Positions 7,905 to 16,543 of a DNA stretch of 64,000 bases are shown one piece after another. The stretch is taken from positions 1-64,000 of the forward strand of contig NZ_BMRP01000025.1 in NCBI RefSeq assembly GCF_014648695.1, read 5' to 3'. The notes beneath the pieces were generated by a model. That model searched no databases. It saw only the letters and a list, made by a program, of their open reading frames with translations, and was not told the origin of the DNA. How positions within the stretch are numbered: position 1 is the stretch's first letter; every line of letters starts with the position of its first letter. Origin of the DNA: Streptomyces albospinus. Its GTDB lineage: Bacteria > Actinomycetota > Actinomycetes > Streptomycetales > Streptomycetaceae. The translations under genes and the position numbers were made by a program.

Positions 7905-8909
7905 TCATGACGCGGGCGCCGGAGCGGTCGCGTCCAGGGCCGGGCGCAGTGCCTTGGCCAGGGTGACTCCGTCGGCGGTGGCCCAGAAGTGCAGGTAGAA
8001 CAGGTGTGGGTGCTCGTCCAGGGAGTGGTTGTGGAGCTCGACGATGTCGATGTTGCCCTTGCGGAGCGCCTGGATGACCTTCTGTACCTCGGGGGCGGTC
8101 ATGACGAAGTCGCCGTTGATGGCGGCCTTGTTGCCGCCGAGGGGCTGGAAGTTGATGCCGGTGGTCAGGCCGAGGGCGGGCGGGAGCACGTGCTCCCCGT
8201 CGTCGATGGTGTTCTTGCGGGCGACGGTGAACTTGTAGATGCCGCCGTCGGCAGTGCCCTTGCGGCCGAGTGCCTTGTCGATGCCGGCGGTGTCCAGGGC
8301 AATGGGCGGCTGGGTCGACGGGGGCGGCGAGGCGGGCGGGAGGGAGGTCGCGGCGAGGGCGGACTTGAGGCCCCTGGCGAGCTTCACCGGATCGCCCATG
8401 GCGTGGACGTGCGTCCACCAGATCGCCGGGGACTGCTGGAGCAGGTGCTTGTGCAGGGCGGTCTGCTCGATGCCGGCGGCCTGCAACGCATCGGTGGCCT
8501 TGGGCAGTTCGTCCTCGGTGACGACCAGATCGCCCATGAGCATGGTCGTGTGCCGGTACTTGGCGAACGTCGCGTAACCGCCCAGGGACAGGCCCGGCTT
8601 GACGGTGACGCCCTCGGTGGTGACCTTGAGGTCCTTGCGGGGCAGCGGGACGCGGTAGACGGTGCCCTTCATCAGCGTTCCGGTGCGGCCGAGGGCGTCG
8701 GCGACCGGCTTCCAGTCCGCCTCCTTGGTCTGCACTGGCTGCTGAGGGTGGGGGTTCCGGGAGGCGGCCTGCGCCGCGACCACGCTCGTACCGCCGGCGG
8801 CGTCGCTTCTCGTCTGGGTGCCGCAGCCGGTCAGCAGGCCGGCACCCGTCACCAGGAGGAGCGCGGCCGTGGTCCCTGCGGCCGGCTTGGTGAACGAACG
8901 GGGTGACAT
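7905..8909 (-). CDS. DUF1259 (LppY/LpqO-type) lipoprotein
   Basis: A 334-aa exported lipoprotein. The signal peptide ends in the lipobox L-T-G-C at about residues 26-29. Two tandem DUF1259 modules follow, at about residues 65-190 and 205-330. Each carries the family pattern of a short beta unit followed by 'MGDLVVTEDELPKATDAL' or 'NGDFVMTAPEVQKVIQAL', and then a His-rich segment ('WWTHVHAMGDP' and 'ELHNHSLDEHPHLFYLHFWA'). These resemble LppY/LpqO of mycobacteria, whose function is unknown. It is divergent from the response regulator at 9091, so the 180-bp gap probably holds both promoters. Confidence 0.92.
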   Translation of the reverse strand: MSPRSFTKPAAGTTAALLLVTGAGLLTGCGTQTRSDAAGGTSVVAAQAASRNPHPQQPVQTKEADWKPVADALGRTGTLMKGTVYRVPLPRKDLKVTTEGVTVKPGLSLGGYATFAKYRHTTMLMGDLVVTEDELPKATDALQAAGIEQTALHKHLLQQSPAIWWTHVHAMGDPVKLARGLKSALAATSLPPASPPPSTQPPIALDTAGIDKALGRKGTADGGIYKFTVARKNTIDDGEHVLPPALGLTTGINFQPLGGNKAAINGDFVMTAPEVQKVIQALRKGNIDIVELHNHSLDEHPHLFYLHFWATADGVTLAKALRPALDATAPAPAS

Positions 8910-9090
8910 GACCGCTCCTCGTCGAGATCGTCGTCGAAGCCGAAGGTGTCTGTGTGGCCAGAGAAGCCGCCCCGGATGAAGCTGGCATGAAGATCGACCC
9001 GCTCGGGTGACGTCATGCCACCTTCATCAGCGGCGGGGATCCTGAAAGGCGCGACGATGTGCGCGGCAGCGGCGGACAAGGGATGGTGCG

Positions 9091-9789
9091 ATGCGGATCC
9101 TGGTGGTCGAGGACGAGCCCAAGATGCGGGACCTGCTGCGCCGGGCCCTGACCGAGGAGGGCTATGCCGTCGATGTGGCCGCCGACGGCTCGCAGGCCCT
9201 CGCCCTCACCGATGTGGCCGGCTACGACGCGATGGTGCTGGACGTGATGCTGCCGGGCCTGGACGGCTTCGAGGTCTGCGCGACCCTCCGGCGACGCGGT
9301 ATCTGGCTGCCCGTGCTGATGCTCACGGCGAAGGACGCGGTCGCCGACCGGGTGCACGGTCTGGACGGCGGTGCCGACGACTACCTCACCAAACCGTTCA
9401 GCCTGGACGAACTGATGGCCCGGCTGCGGGCCCTGATCCGCCGCGGCCCCGTCGAACGCCCCACCGTGCTGACGGCCGGCGACCTGTCACTGGACCCGGC
9501 CACCCGGACGGTGCGGCGCGGCAACGAGGAGATTCCGCTGACCGGCAAGGAGTACGCCCTCCTGGAGGCACTGATGCACCGGCCCGGCACGGTGCTGACC
9601 CGTGCCATGCTCGTCGAGCGCTGCTGGGACCTGGGCACCTGCCCCGGCTCCAACGTGGTCGACGCCCACATCAAGGCCCTGCGCGACAAGATCGACCGCC
9701 CCTACGGCACCCGGGCCGTCGAGACCGTACGCGGCGCCGGATACCGGATCCGCCGCGACGGCGGACGCACCCCCACCCGCACGTCATGA
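9091..9789 (+). CDS. OmpR/PhoB-type response regulator
   Basis: A 232-aa two-component response regulator. The receiver domain has acidic residues at V-V-E-D-E, the phosphoacceptor Asp51 in 'MVLDVMLPG', and Lys in 'LTKPF'. A winged-helix DNA-binding domain fills about residues 128-225 ('LTGKEYALLEALMHRPGTVL' and 'ETVRGAGYRIR'). An AAGGGA ribosome binding site precedes the ATG. Its TGA overlaps the ATG of the kinase gene (ATGA), so the pair is co-translated. The likely targets are itself and the divergent DUF1259/propeller genes, inferred from position. Confidence 0.95.
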   Translation: MRILVVEDEPKMRDLLRRALTEEGYAVDVAADGSQALALTDVAGYDAMVLDVMLPGLDGFEVCATLRRRGIWLPVLMLTAKDAVADRVHGLDGGADDYLTKPFSLDELMARLRALIRRGPVERPTVLTAGDLSLDPATRTVRRGNEEIPLTGKEYALLEALMHRPGTVLTRAMLVERCWDLGTCPGSNVVDAHIKALRDKIDRPYGTRAVETVRGAGYRIRRDGGRTPTRTS

Positions 9790-10898
9790 ACCGCATCCCG
9801 CTCCGCATCCGCCTCACCGCGATCTTCGCCGCCGTGATGGCCCTGGTCCTGGCCGGCGCCGGCTACCTCACCCTCAGCCGCTTCCGCGAGTCCCAGAGCG
9901 AATACGGCCCTGTCACCGGCATCGCCCGCCAGGCCCAGCAGGAAGCCCTCGACGACCTGGTGCGCGAACTGCTCACCGCCCTGCCCCTCGTCTTCGTGCT
10001 CGCCACCATCGGCGCCTACCTGCTGGCCGCCGCGGCCCTCCGCCCCGTGGAACGCATGCGCACCCAAGCCGCCGCCGTCACCGAGGACACCCCCGGCTAC
10101 CGCCTCGACGTACCGCCCAGCCGCGACGAGATCGCCCGCCTCGCCACCACCCTCAACGACATGCTCACCCGCCTCCAGACCGCCCTCGACCACGAACGGC
10201 TCTTCGTCGCCGACGCCAGCCACGAACTGCGCACCCCGCTCAGCCTGCTGCGCACCGAGATCGAACTCGCCCTACGCCACCCCCGCGACGCCGCCGAGCT
10301 GCGCGCCGCCCTCGTCTCCGCCCATGAGGAGACCGAACGGCTCGTCCAGCTCTCCGAGGACCTGCTGCTCCTGGCCCGCACCGATCGCTGCGACACCACG
10401 CCCGCCGGGTCGGCGGTGCCCGACCTGGCCCGGCTCCTGCACCGCGTGGCCGCCCGCCTGCGCAACGGCTCCCCCGCCACGGCCGTCACCGTCGGCTGCC
10501 CCGCCGAACTGACCGCCGCCGTCCCGCACGATCGCCTGGAACGAGCGGTGACGAACCTGATCCACAACGCGCAGCAGCACGGCCGCGGCCCCGTGGAAGT
10601 CACCGCTCGCCCCTACGAGAAGCCGGCCCACGAAATGGCGGCCCATGAGGGACAGGTCCGCGTCGAGGTCCGCGACCACGGCCCCGGCTTCCCGCCCGAC
10701 TTCCTCCCGCACGCTTTCGACCGCTTCACCCAGGCCGACCGCTCCCGCGCCACCACCGGCACCGGCCTCGGACTGGCCATCACCGCCGCCATCGCCCGCG
10801 CCGCAGGCGGCGACTACGGCGCCTACAACCACCCCGACGGCGGCGCCGTCGTATGGATCACCCTCCCCGCCCTCCCTCATCCGCCCCGTGCCGCTTGA
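9786..10898 (+). CDS. sensor histidine kinase of the OmpR-type pair
   Basis: A 370-aa membrane sensor kinase. Two membrane segments (about residues 10-30 and 63-85) frame a very short external loop of about 30 residues, so it may sense within the membrane. A HAMP linker follows, then the H-box with His146 ('DASHELRTPLSLLRTEIE'), the N-box 'NLIHNAQQHG', G1 'DHGPGFP' and G2 'GTGLGLAI'. It overlaps the regulator gene by 4 nt. A very long hairpin begins 3 nt after the stop codon. Confidence 0.95.
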   Translation: MNRIPLRIRLTAIFAAVMALVLAGAGYLTLSRFRESQSEYGPVTGIARQAQQEALDDLVRELLTALPLVFVLATIGAYLLAAAALRPVERMRTQAAAVTEDTPGYRLDVPPSRDEIARLATTLNDMLTRLQTALDHERLFVADASHELRTPLSLLRTEIELALRHPRDAAELRAALVSAHEETERLVQLSEDLLLLARTDRCDTTPAGSAVPDLARLLHRVAARLRNGSPATAVTVGCPAELTAAVPHDRLERAVTNLIHNAQQHGRGPVEVTARPYEKPAHEMAAHEGQVRVEVRDHGPGFPPDFLPHAFDRFTQADRSRATTGTGLGLAITAAIARAAGGDYGAYNHPDGGAVVWITLPALPHPPRAA

Positions 10899-10900
10899 TG

Positions 10901-10944
10901 CACCCCGCACTGGACGCAACCCTGGTTGCCTCCAGTGCGGGGTG
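10901..10944 (+). terminator. long near-perfect hairpin terminator
   Basis: Arms 10901-10921 and 10924-10944 pair at 20 of 21 positions around a 2-nt loop, starting just after the kinase stop codon. No long T run follows, as is common for actinobacterial terminators. It may also serve the minus-strand gene that ends at 11202. Confidence 0.8.
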
Positions 10945-11201
10945 ACTGTGGGGAGGGCCGACACCCATCTGCCGTCGGTGTTCGACCTCGGCGGCCACTC
11001 CCTGTTCCGGACAAAGGCTCAGCAGACGACGGCAGCGACCATGTTCGCGTACCGGAGCAGCGATCGCCGCCCTCACCGCAGTCTCTCGTGGCGCACAGCC
11101 AGGTGGTCGGCCAGGCCGCCTGGCTGGCGCCTCGGGCCGGAGGTCGAGTGCGTTTGTTGCGCCACAACTCGTTCTCGCCTGCGCAGCCGGAATGCGGAAG
11201 G
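10945..11201. other. gap between convergent genes
   Basis: Beyond the hairpin at 10901-10944 I see no gene or other site in this stretch between the kinase and the convergent flavoprotein gene. Together the gap spans about 300 bases. Confidence 0.5.
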
Positions 11202-12539
11202 TTACGTCCGACGACGGCTGGCGCGTAGCGCGATCCGCGGCTTCAGCAGCGTTTCGGGACGGCGGTTGAGCGATAGCACGGCGAAAAACGCTTCGGATAC
11301 CACTGGGTCGGTATTGGCCGCGGAGAGCACACGGGACATGTAGTCCTGCTGCATCTTGCCGAGCCGGCCCGGTTTCGGCCCGTCCGTGCCCGGATACCGC
11401 GAGTCCTCTCCCGTGGCGATCATCCAGGCGGCCTGTGGGCACTTCGCCACGGCTTTCTGCATCTCCCGCGCCCGAGCCGCGATTTCCACCGGCTCACGTG
11501 CCGAGATCTGGTCGGCGATCACCTGAGCTTGCAGCGACGCGACCGTCATGCCATGCCCATAGACCGGGTTGAACCGGCACAGCGCATCCCCGACCACGAG
11601 AAACCCGCGCGGCCACCGTTTCGCGCGCTCGAAGTGCGTCCACTCGTTCGCCGTCGCCCGGAAGGCGACCGCGTCCGACAGCGGCTCCGCGTCCGTGAGC
11701 GCCTCCGAGAGCTCGTCGGAACGCAAGGATGAGGCGAAGGCCAGCCAGTCCTTCTCCTCGATCGGCGGCTGATGTTCGCCTTGTCCAATGAGCGTGACCA
11801 ACCATCGCCCGCCCTCGATCGGAACGATCACCCCGCCGCGCGGCAGGTCCGGGTTGCCCTGCACGTACATCGCCTTCCAGCCGCCCTCGGCGGCCGGGCG
11901 TCGGTAGTAGCGGGAGGAGTAGCCGAGATGCGCATCGAACCGGTCCGTGGTCGGCGTGGCATATCCGAGCCGGTGCAGCCAGTCCGCGGTGCGGGAACTG
12001 CGACCGGCGGCGACGACCACCAGCCCTGCATGCAGCGTGAACTCCTCTTCGTCCGTGCCTCGCTCACGCAGCCGTACGCCGGCCACCGCCCCCGCGTCCC
12101 GCGCCGGTACGAGTCCGGTCACCTCATGGCGGGCCATGATGGTGATCGTGGACCGGTCGGCGATCCTGCGTCGCAGAGTCGACTCCAGCAGCTCGCGTGA
12201 GGCGGACAGGTAGTGCGATCCCGGCACGCCGGTGAACCACTGCGCAGGAGAGAGCCAGCGCATCTGTTCAGGGGCCTCGATGACGACGGCACCGGCCGCT
12301 TCGAGGTCTGTGACGACACCTGGCAGCAGCGCATTCAGCGCCGCCACGCCGCGCGACCACAGCACGTGCACATGCCTCGACTGCGGTACCCCGGCCCGGA
12401 ATGCGGCCTCCCCGTCGGTGAACTCGTCCCGCTCGATCACCGTTACGCGGTCGAAGCGCCTCGCCAGCGCATGAGCGGCGAGCAATCCGGAAACCCCGGC
12501 TCCCACCACCACCGCATTGCCCATTGCATCGGCCGTCAA
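11202..12539 (-). CDS. FAD-dependent monooxygenase (squalene epoxidase / LasC-like)
   Basis: A 445-aa flavoprotein. The Rossmann FAD motif 'VVVGAGVSGLLAAHAL' sits at the N-terminus, followed by E-R-D about 20 residues later. 'GVPQSRHVHVLWSRG' is the signature of the actinobacterial epoxidase / hydroxylase-like subgroup, and the second FAD motif is 'LVVGDALCRFNPVYGHGM' (G-D-A with P-x-x-G-x-G-M). TTG at 12539 was chosen because GGAGGGG lies 6 nt upstream; an in-frame ATG at 12524 has no ribosome binding site. The family oxidises polyketide or terpenoid substrates using NAD(P)H and O2. It is a lone gene, so the substrate is unknown. Confidence 0.9.
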   Translation of the reverse strand: MTADAMGNAVVVGAGVSGLLAAHALARRFDRVTVIERDEFTDGEAAFRAGVPQSRHVHVLWSRGVAALNALLPGVVTDLEAAGAVVIEAPEQMRWLSPAQWFTGVPGSHYLSASRELLESTLRRRIADRSTITIMARHEVTGLVPARDAGAVAGVRLRERGTDEEEFTLHAGLVVVAAGRSSRTADWLHRLGYATPTTDRFDAHLGYSSRYYRRPAAEGGWKAMYVQGNPDLPRGGVIVPIEGGRWLVTLIGQGEHQPPIEEKDWLAFASSLRSDELSEALTDAEPLSDAVAFRATANEWTHFERAKRWPRGFLVVGDALCRFNPVYGHGMTVASLQAQVIADQISAREPVEIAARAREMQKAVAKCPQAAWMIATGEDSRYPGTDGPKPGRLGKMQQDYMSRVLSAANTDPVVSEAFFAVLSLNRRPETLLKPRIALRASRRRT

Positions 12540-12862
12540 TGCACACCCCTCCTCTGTTGATCGCGTTCCGCATCCTCCCGCACACCGTGAGTGAGCGCCA
12601 GGGCGCACTCGCCAGCGCTCAATGCGCCTCGCCGCGCGTGGGATCCACGACGTCCCGCACTGACAGAACGCGACCGTTGCGAGCCGCATCACGGATCTCC
12701 ACGTTCAGCGCGCATTCTCCGCTGACGCTGCGCAGGGAGTGGTGGAACTACCACGGCATCCGGGGCCGATCCGCCTCACTGCGTTGGCCGTTGCTGCCCA
12801 GCGGACCCAGTCGTCCGGCCCTTGAGGTGACGCAGGCACCAGGATCTTGATGGAGTGACGGC
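12540..12862. other. divergent intergenic region
   Basis: This 323-bp gap separates the minus-strand flavoprotein gene from the plus-strand methyltransferase gene. It must hold both promoters, but no clear -35/-10 pair or operator was picked out. Confidence 0.5.
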
Positions 12863-13519
12863 ATGACGACCCTGCCGCACCGCGTCCTCCGGGCTCTCGA
12901 CCGGTTCAATGCCGCGCACCCTTGGGACCACAACGCCCACTACCATCCCTGGCTCCTGCGACAGCTCCCCCGACGCTTCGACAGTGCCCTGGACGTCGGC
13001 TCCGGCAGTGGCGACCTGGCCAGGCTCCTGGCCGAGCGCGCCGGCACGGTGCACGGCATCGACTCCGACCCGAGGATCACCGCCCAGGCACAAGAACTGA
13101 CCCCTCCGGCAACTCCCGTCACCTTCACGACCGCAGACGCGCTGACCGAGATCCCCTCGGACTCCTACGACGTCATCACGTGCGTCGCTGCGATCCATCA
13201 TCTGCCGTTCACCGATGCGCTCAACGTCTTCCGCAAGCACCTGGCGCCCGGCGGAACCCTCGTGATTCTCGGGCTGTCGCGCCCGACGACGCCAGGCGAC
13301 CATCTGCTTGGAGCCATGGCCAGTCCACTCAACGCCACCTTGGGCTGGCTCAAGAACAGGGGCCGCGCAGCACCCCGTCCGCTGTCGATGACGGCCATGA
13401 CCCGACCAGCGGACATGGCCTTCCCCGACATCGTCCGAGAGACCCAGGCAGTCCTGCCCGGCGCACGACTGCGCCGTCGGCTGTTCTGGCGCTACACACT
13501 GGTATGGCATCGCCGTTGA
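12863..13519 (+). CDS. class I SAM-dependent methyltransferase
   Basis: A 218-aa methyltransferase. Motif I is 'ALDVGSGSGDLARLLAE' (about residues 42-58), followed by the acidic 'GIDSDP' that holds the SAM ribose. 'FTTADALTEIP' and 'YDVITCVAAIHHLPF' are motifs II/III. 'HLAPGGTLVILGLSRP' follows. The fold is typical of small ubiquinone/menaquinone-type or generic methyltransferases. 'WDHNAHYHPWLLRQLP' near the N-terminus is characteristic of an actinobacterial subgroup of unknown substrate. GGAG lies about 7 nt before the ATG. It is a lone gene. Confidence 0.9.
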   Translation: MTTLPHRVLRALDRFNAAHPWDHNAHYHPWLLRQLPRRFDSALDVGSGSGDLARLLAERAGTVHGIDSDPRITAQAQELTPPATPVTFTTADALTEIPSDSYDVITCVAAIHHLPFTDALNVFRKHLAPGGTLVILGLSRPTTPGDHLLGAMASPLNATLGWLKNRGRAAPRPLSMTAMTRPADMAFPDIVRETQAVLPGARLRRRLFWRYTLVWHRR

Positions 13520-14078
13520 GCGGCCTCTCCGTCTCACGTCATCCCGGCTTCACGGGCTCGTGCGCACGGGCACGGTTCTCACCACGTGCCGCCAACTCCG
13601 CCATTTCATGGGTATGGAGAGGGCGTTCGCGGGATCCGCCAGGGCTTGTTCCACTAGGGCGGTCACGACCGGGGCCGGCCACGGGTCGTGATGTCGTCTT
13701 TCAGTTGGAGTTGGCCGCCTCAGTCCTTGGTCGGCCCGCGGCTTCGCTCCCGTGGTCACGGCCTACGGACGGAGCTTGGTCGGGTGACGAGGCGCTCATG
13801 GCGCTCCCTGGAAAACGGCCAGCCGGCACTCGCTCGGGGCCCCCGAACCCGCTCGTCCTGATTCCGCACGCGGTGGTCAGCTCCGGCATCCCGCGTGAGG
13901 CGATGTCGGTGAGGCGGATGAGCGGGGAGCGGGCCCAGCGGCCCGGAAGGCCGCAGCGGATGACGCCCTCGCGCACCGCGCGGGCCATGAAGGCGTCGAG
14001 GCGGGTTTCTGAGCCGGGTCAGGGCTGAGCGCCGGGTAAATCCCTTGCGCCTGTGTGGTGGGCGAAGAGAATCGGCGC
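13520..14078. other. no confident gene
   Basis: This stretch of about 560 bp has only short overlapping frames without recognisable domains. It may contain decayed coding sequence but nothing could be identified. Confidence 0.45.
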
Positions 14079-14660
14079 GTGCAGATCCTTTCGTTTCCTG
14101 AAGAAGCCACTCCGTCCGAGCTGCGTGTGCAGGTGCGGGAGATCCAGGAGCAGGCGTGGCCGTCCCCGCCTGGGTCGGTTGTTCCGCCCGACGCTCCGGC
14201 CCACGATCCTGTGCTGCGACCGCTGTCGATGCTGCTCGTCGACGACGGGACGGTGCTGGCTGCCCTGGACATCCTGACCAAGGAGATCGTCCACGCAGGT
14301 GGACGCTTTGCCGTCGGCGGGCTGAGCACGGTGGTGACGCGGCGGGAGACCCGTGGCCGCGGGCATGGCCGGCGCCTGGTGGCAGCGGCCCGGGAGACGA
14401 TGATCGCGCGGAAGCTGGACCTGGGGTTGTACACCTGCGACGGCCCGCTCCAGGCGTTCTACGAGAGTGCGGGCTGGCGGCTTCTTCCCGGGGCCGTCCT
14501 GGTCGGCGGGACGCCGCAAAATCCGTTCCCCAGCGACCAGCCCGGCTTCGACAAGGTCACGATGGCCGACTTCTTCTCGTCCGTTGCCCGGCAGGCCGAG
14601 GCATCGTTCCGCGACAGCCGCATCGAGCTGTATCCCGGGGAGATCGACAAGTTGTGGTGA
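14079..14660 (+). CDS. GNAT acetyltransferase, AAC(2')-like
   Basis: A 193-aa GNAT-fold acetyltransferase. Acetyl-CoA binding motif A is visible as 'VVTRRETRGRGHGRRLVAAA' (R-G-x-G-x-G/R). Motif B is 'LYTCDGPLQAFYESAGWRLL' near residue 130. The overall shape resembles AAC(2')-type aminoglycoside acetyltransferases and related hypothetical enzymes; drug modification is possible but not established. GTG at 14079 matches where homology begins; GTG 14055 in the same frame is an alternative, and both lack a strong ribosome binding site. Confidence 0.8.
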   Translation: MQILSFPEEATPSELRVQVREIQEQAWPSPPGSVVPPDAPAHDPVLRPLSMLLVDDGTVLAALDILTKEIVHAGGRFAVGGLSTVVTRRETRGRGHGRRLVAAARETMIARKLDLGLYTCDGPLQAFYESAGWRLLPGAVLVGGTPQNPFPSDQPGFDKVTMADFFSSVARQAEASFRDSRIELYPGEIDKLW

Positions 14661-15409
14661 GCCGCCGGTTGTCCGGAATCCGAGACCCGGGCCCTGACCA
14701 TGCCGTGGCCATACCCGCACTCCCCCGCCGGCCGCGCTGAACCCGCCGTCGACCGTCCGTTTCTTCCAGGAAACCGAGTAAGTAGCCAGCGAGGGAAGAC
14801 AGTTACGTTCCGAGTGCGTGAACGCGTTGAAAATGCGTTCCGCGGCGCGGCACCGTTCCACGCAGAAGGGTCCGAGCCCAGCGACACCCGCCGAGGTCAC
14901 GCCATCCGAGCACGTCTGCCAGACCATGAACTGCTCCGCCCGACCCGGCAGGAGCCGTCAGAAGAACGCTCCAGTGTGAGGCACCCGCCCCACGTCCATC
15001 CACGGGCCAGCAGCCGCAACGGATCCTCCTGGTGACGGTGCGGTTCATCTCGCCGTCGCCCTCAGGCTTGTTGGAGGTCTCGTCCGGGAGGCAACCGTTC
15101 ATTTTCGGGTAGATCGGCTGTATGTCACGACGACGTCCGAACGGTGCGACAGGGCTCGACAACGTCAACGCCGTTGCCGTGCTCCGAAAACAGCGCGGGC
15201 GCTCGGGTTCCGGCAAGAGGTCCGGGGCGGGCGAATGCCCCCGGGGGCGGCATGCCCTCGCCGCCCCCGGCCCACGCAGGTAAACGACAAACCGACTCCG
15301 ACCGTCACACACCATGCGGTAGTCACCGATTTCCCTTGATCGGTCGCTCGCCAGCTCACTTTCGCTCGCGGCCACAGATAAAGAAAAGCCCAAGCCCGTC
15401 GGCCATGCG
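14661..15409. other. long region without a supported gene
   Basis: About 750 bp with several overlapping short frames on both strands and no recognisable domain or ribosome binding site. GC falls towards the right end, consistent with regulatory or decayed sequence before the urease-like gene. Confidence 0.45.
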
Positions 15410-15438
15410 TTGACGAACCCTCTGGGCACCCTTACGTT
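15410..15438 (+). promoter_or_regulatory. candidate housekeeping promoter of the urease gamma-like gene
   Basis: TTGACG at 15410-15415 and TACGTT at 15433-15438 are separated by 17 bp, matching the spacing and core bases of a principal-sigma promoter. An imperfect repeat (TTTCC ... GGAAA) lies just downstream at about 15460-15476 and could be an operator. The predicted transcript has a leader of about 95 nt. Confidence 0.5.
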
Positions 15439-15541
15439 GCATCTCAAACGGAACTGGATTTCCACATTACGGAAAAAGTCCTCACGGGTGCCACGCGCCC
15501 CACCGCGCGGACGTCCCCGCACCCGCAGAAGGAGCGCCTCC

Positions 15542-15850
15542 ATGAATCTCGCTCCACTGGAGATCGACAGGCTCTGCGACCACGTGGTCGCCGATCCGGC
15601 CCACCGGCGCCGTGCTCGCGGCGTGACGCGGAACTACAGCGAGGCCGTCGCACCGATCAGCGAAGGAATCCTCGAAGCGGTCAGGGACGGCAGGACCATC
15701 GCCGCCGAGTACAGGGAGCTCGGGAAGAAGATCGTCGCCGCTGAGGACGTCATGCCCGGCACCTGCGACAAGCGCCCGCCGCTCCAGATCGAGGCCGCCT
15801 TCATGGACGGCACCAAGCTCATCCTCTGTCATGTTCCGATCGGTGCCTGA
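15542..15850 (+). CDS. ureA: orphan urease gamma subunit-like protein
   Basis: A 102-aa protein matching the whole length of urease gamma subunits (about 100 aa). It opens 'MNLAPLEIDRL' and contains R-R-R-A-R-G-V, N-Y-S-E-A-V-A-P-I-S-E-G-I-L-E and V-R-D-G-R-T-I-A. 'EDVMPG' and 'IEAAFMDGTKLIL' near the end fit the family ending. It has diverged from typical sequences. AGAAGGAG lies 7 nt before the ATG. Normal urease needs beta and alpha subunits and UreEFGD accessory proteins, none of which follow here. It sits upstream of two ammonium transporters, which suggests nitrogen metabolism, but alone it cannot be urease. Confidence 0.82.
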   Translation: MNLAPLEIDRLCDHVVADPAHRRRARGVTRNYSEAVAPISEGILEAVRDGRTIAAEYRELGKKIVAAEDVMPGTCDKRPPLQIEAAFMDGTKLILCHVPIGA

Positions 15851-16543
15851 GAGATGAGACCGGCTCCGCGATCCGGCCCGGGGCATCCAGAGCCCGCCGC
15901 TCTCGTCCTGTTCGAAGGGAACGAGAGTGCCAGGGCCCGCAGGCCGAGGCCACTGACCAGCGATGGGCCCGCGTTCCGCACCGTCGCCGTGGGCCGGGAT
16001 CTCACGCACGCGGTCACCGACGCGCCCATGCTGTCGGATCTGCCGGTCTGCGCAGTGCCCATCCCCCTACCGCCGGGCCGGGGGCCACGAATTGCCGCCA
16101 CCGCAGCACGGGCACTGCGCCGGCTGACCGGGCTGTCCGCTCAGAGCCGGATCGCCCTGGCCGAGTCCTTCGGTAACACGGGCCACCGCCGAGGACAGCC
16201 ACGTCGAGTACCTCCCCGAGGCGACCATCCCCTACCGCGCAACTCACGGTGCTCCCGGCGCACCGCGGTCGACGCCGCTCCCTCGGTCAACGTCCTGTCC
16301 GGGGAGACCGTGCTGTCCCAGGACTCCGGGACCTGGTCCCGTGTCCTGGCACCGACTCCCCCACGGTTACCCCGGCCGTCCACCGGCGCCTGATGCCGTA
16401 CGCCGGCGCCTGATGCCGTACGCCGGCTCCTGATCGACGTAACGGCCCTGGTGATGCGCACGTCCTGACCCGCACGCCCATCCCCCCTTGCCCGACCGCC
16501 ACCGTGCCGATCAAGCACGGCGACCCTACCCGGAAAGACTCGG
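15851..16543. other. gap between the urease-like gene and amt, no confident gene
   Basis: A plus-strand frame at 15854-16393 stays open for 179 codons. It begins right after the urease-like stop, but its composition (Arg, Pro and Ala rich) does not resemble urease beta or any family I know. It might be a decayed downstream gene. A 20-bp direct repeat lies at 16383-16434. Confidence 0.4.
16383..16434. repeat. 20-bp direct repeat, about 2.5 copies
   Basis: The unit CGCCGGCGCCTGATGCCGTA occurs twice and then partially a third time, about 110 bp before the first ammonium transporter start. The copies are nearly identical. It could be a repeat-slippage product or a regulatory element. Confidence 0.7.

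Noticed and set aside
6652..7998. Plus-strand open frame rich in Gly and Val opposite the beta-propeller gene
   Set aside because: An antisense shadow of the YncE-like gene, whose own frame has clear propeller blades and coupling to the next gene.
13701..13988. Minus-strand frame of 95 codons
   Set aside because: Protein-like in places but no family match, ribosome binding site or neighbour support.
15460..15476. GlnR-type nitrogen operator before the urease-like gene
   Set aside because: GTTGC/GGAAA-like pieces are present but the spacing does not fit the GlnR consensus.
14803..15543. Minus-strand frame of 246 codons in the gap before the urease-like gene
   Set aside because: No domain, no ribosome binding site and irregular composition; treated as chance frame.
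15854..16393. Possible urease beta subunit after the urease gamma-like gene
   Set aside because: The frame was checked for urease beta features such as the H-Y-H-F region and none were found.
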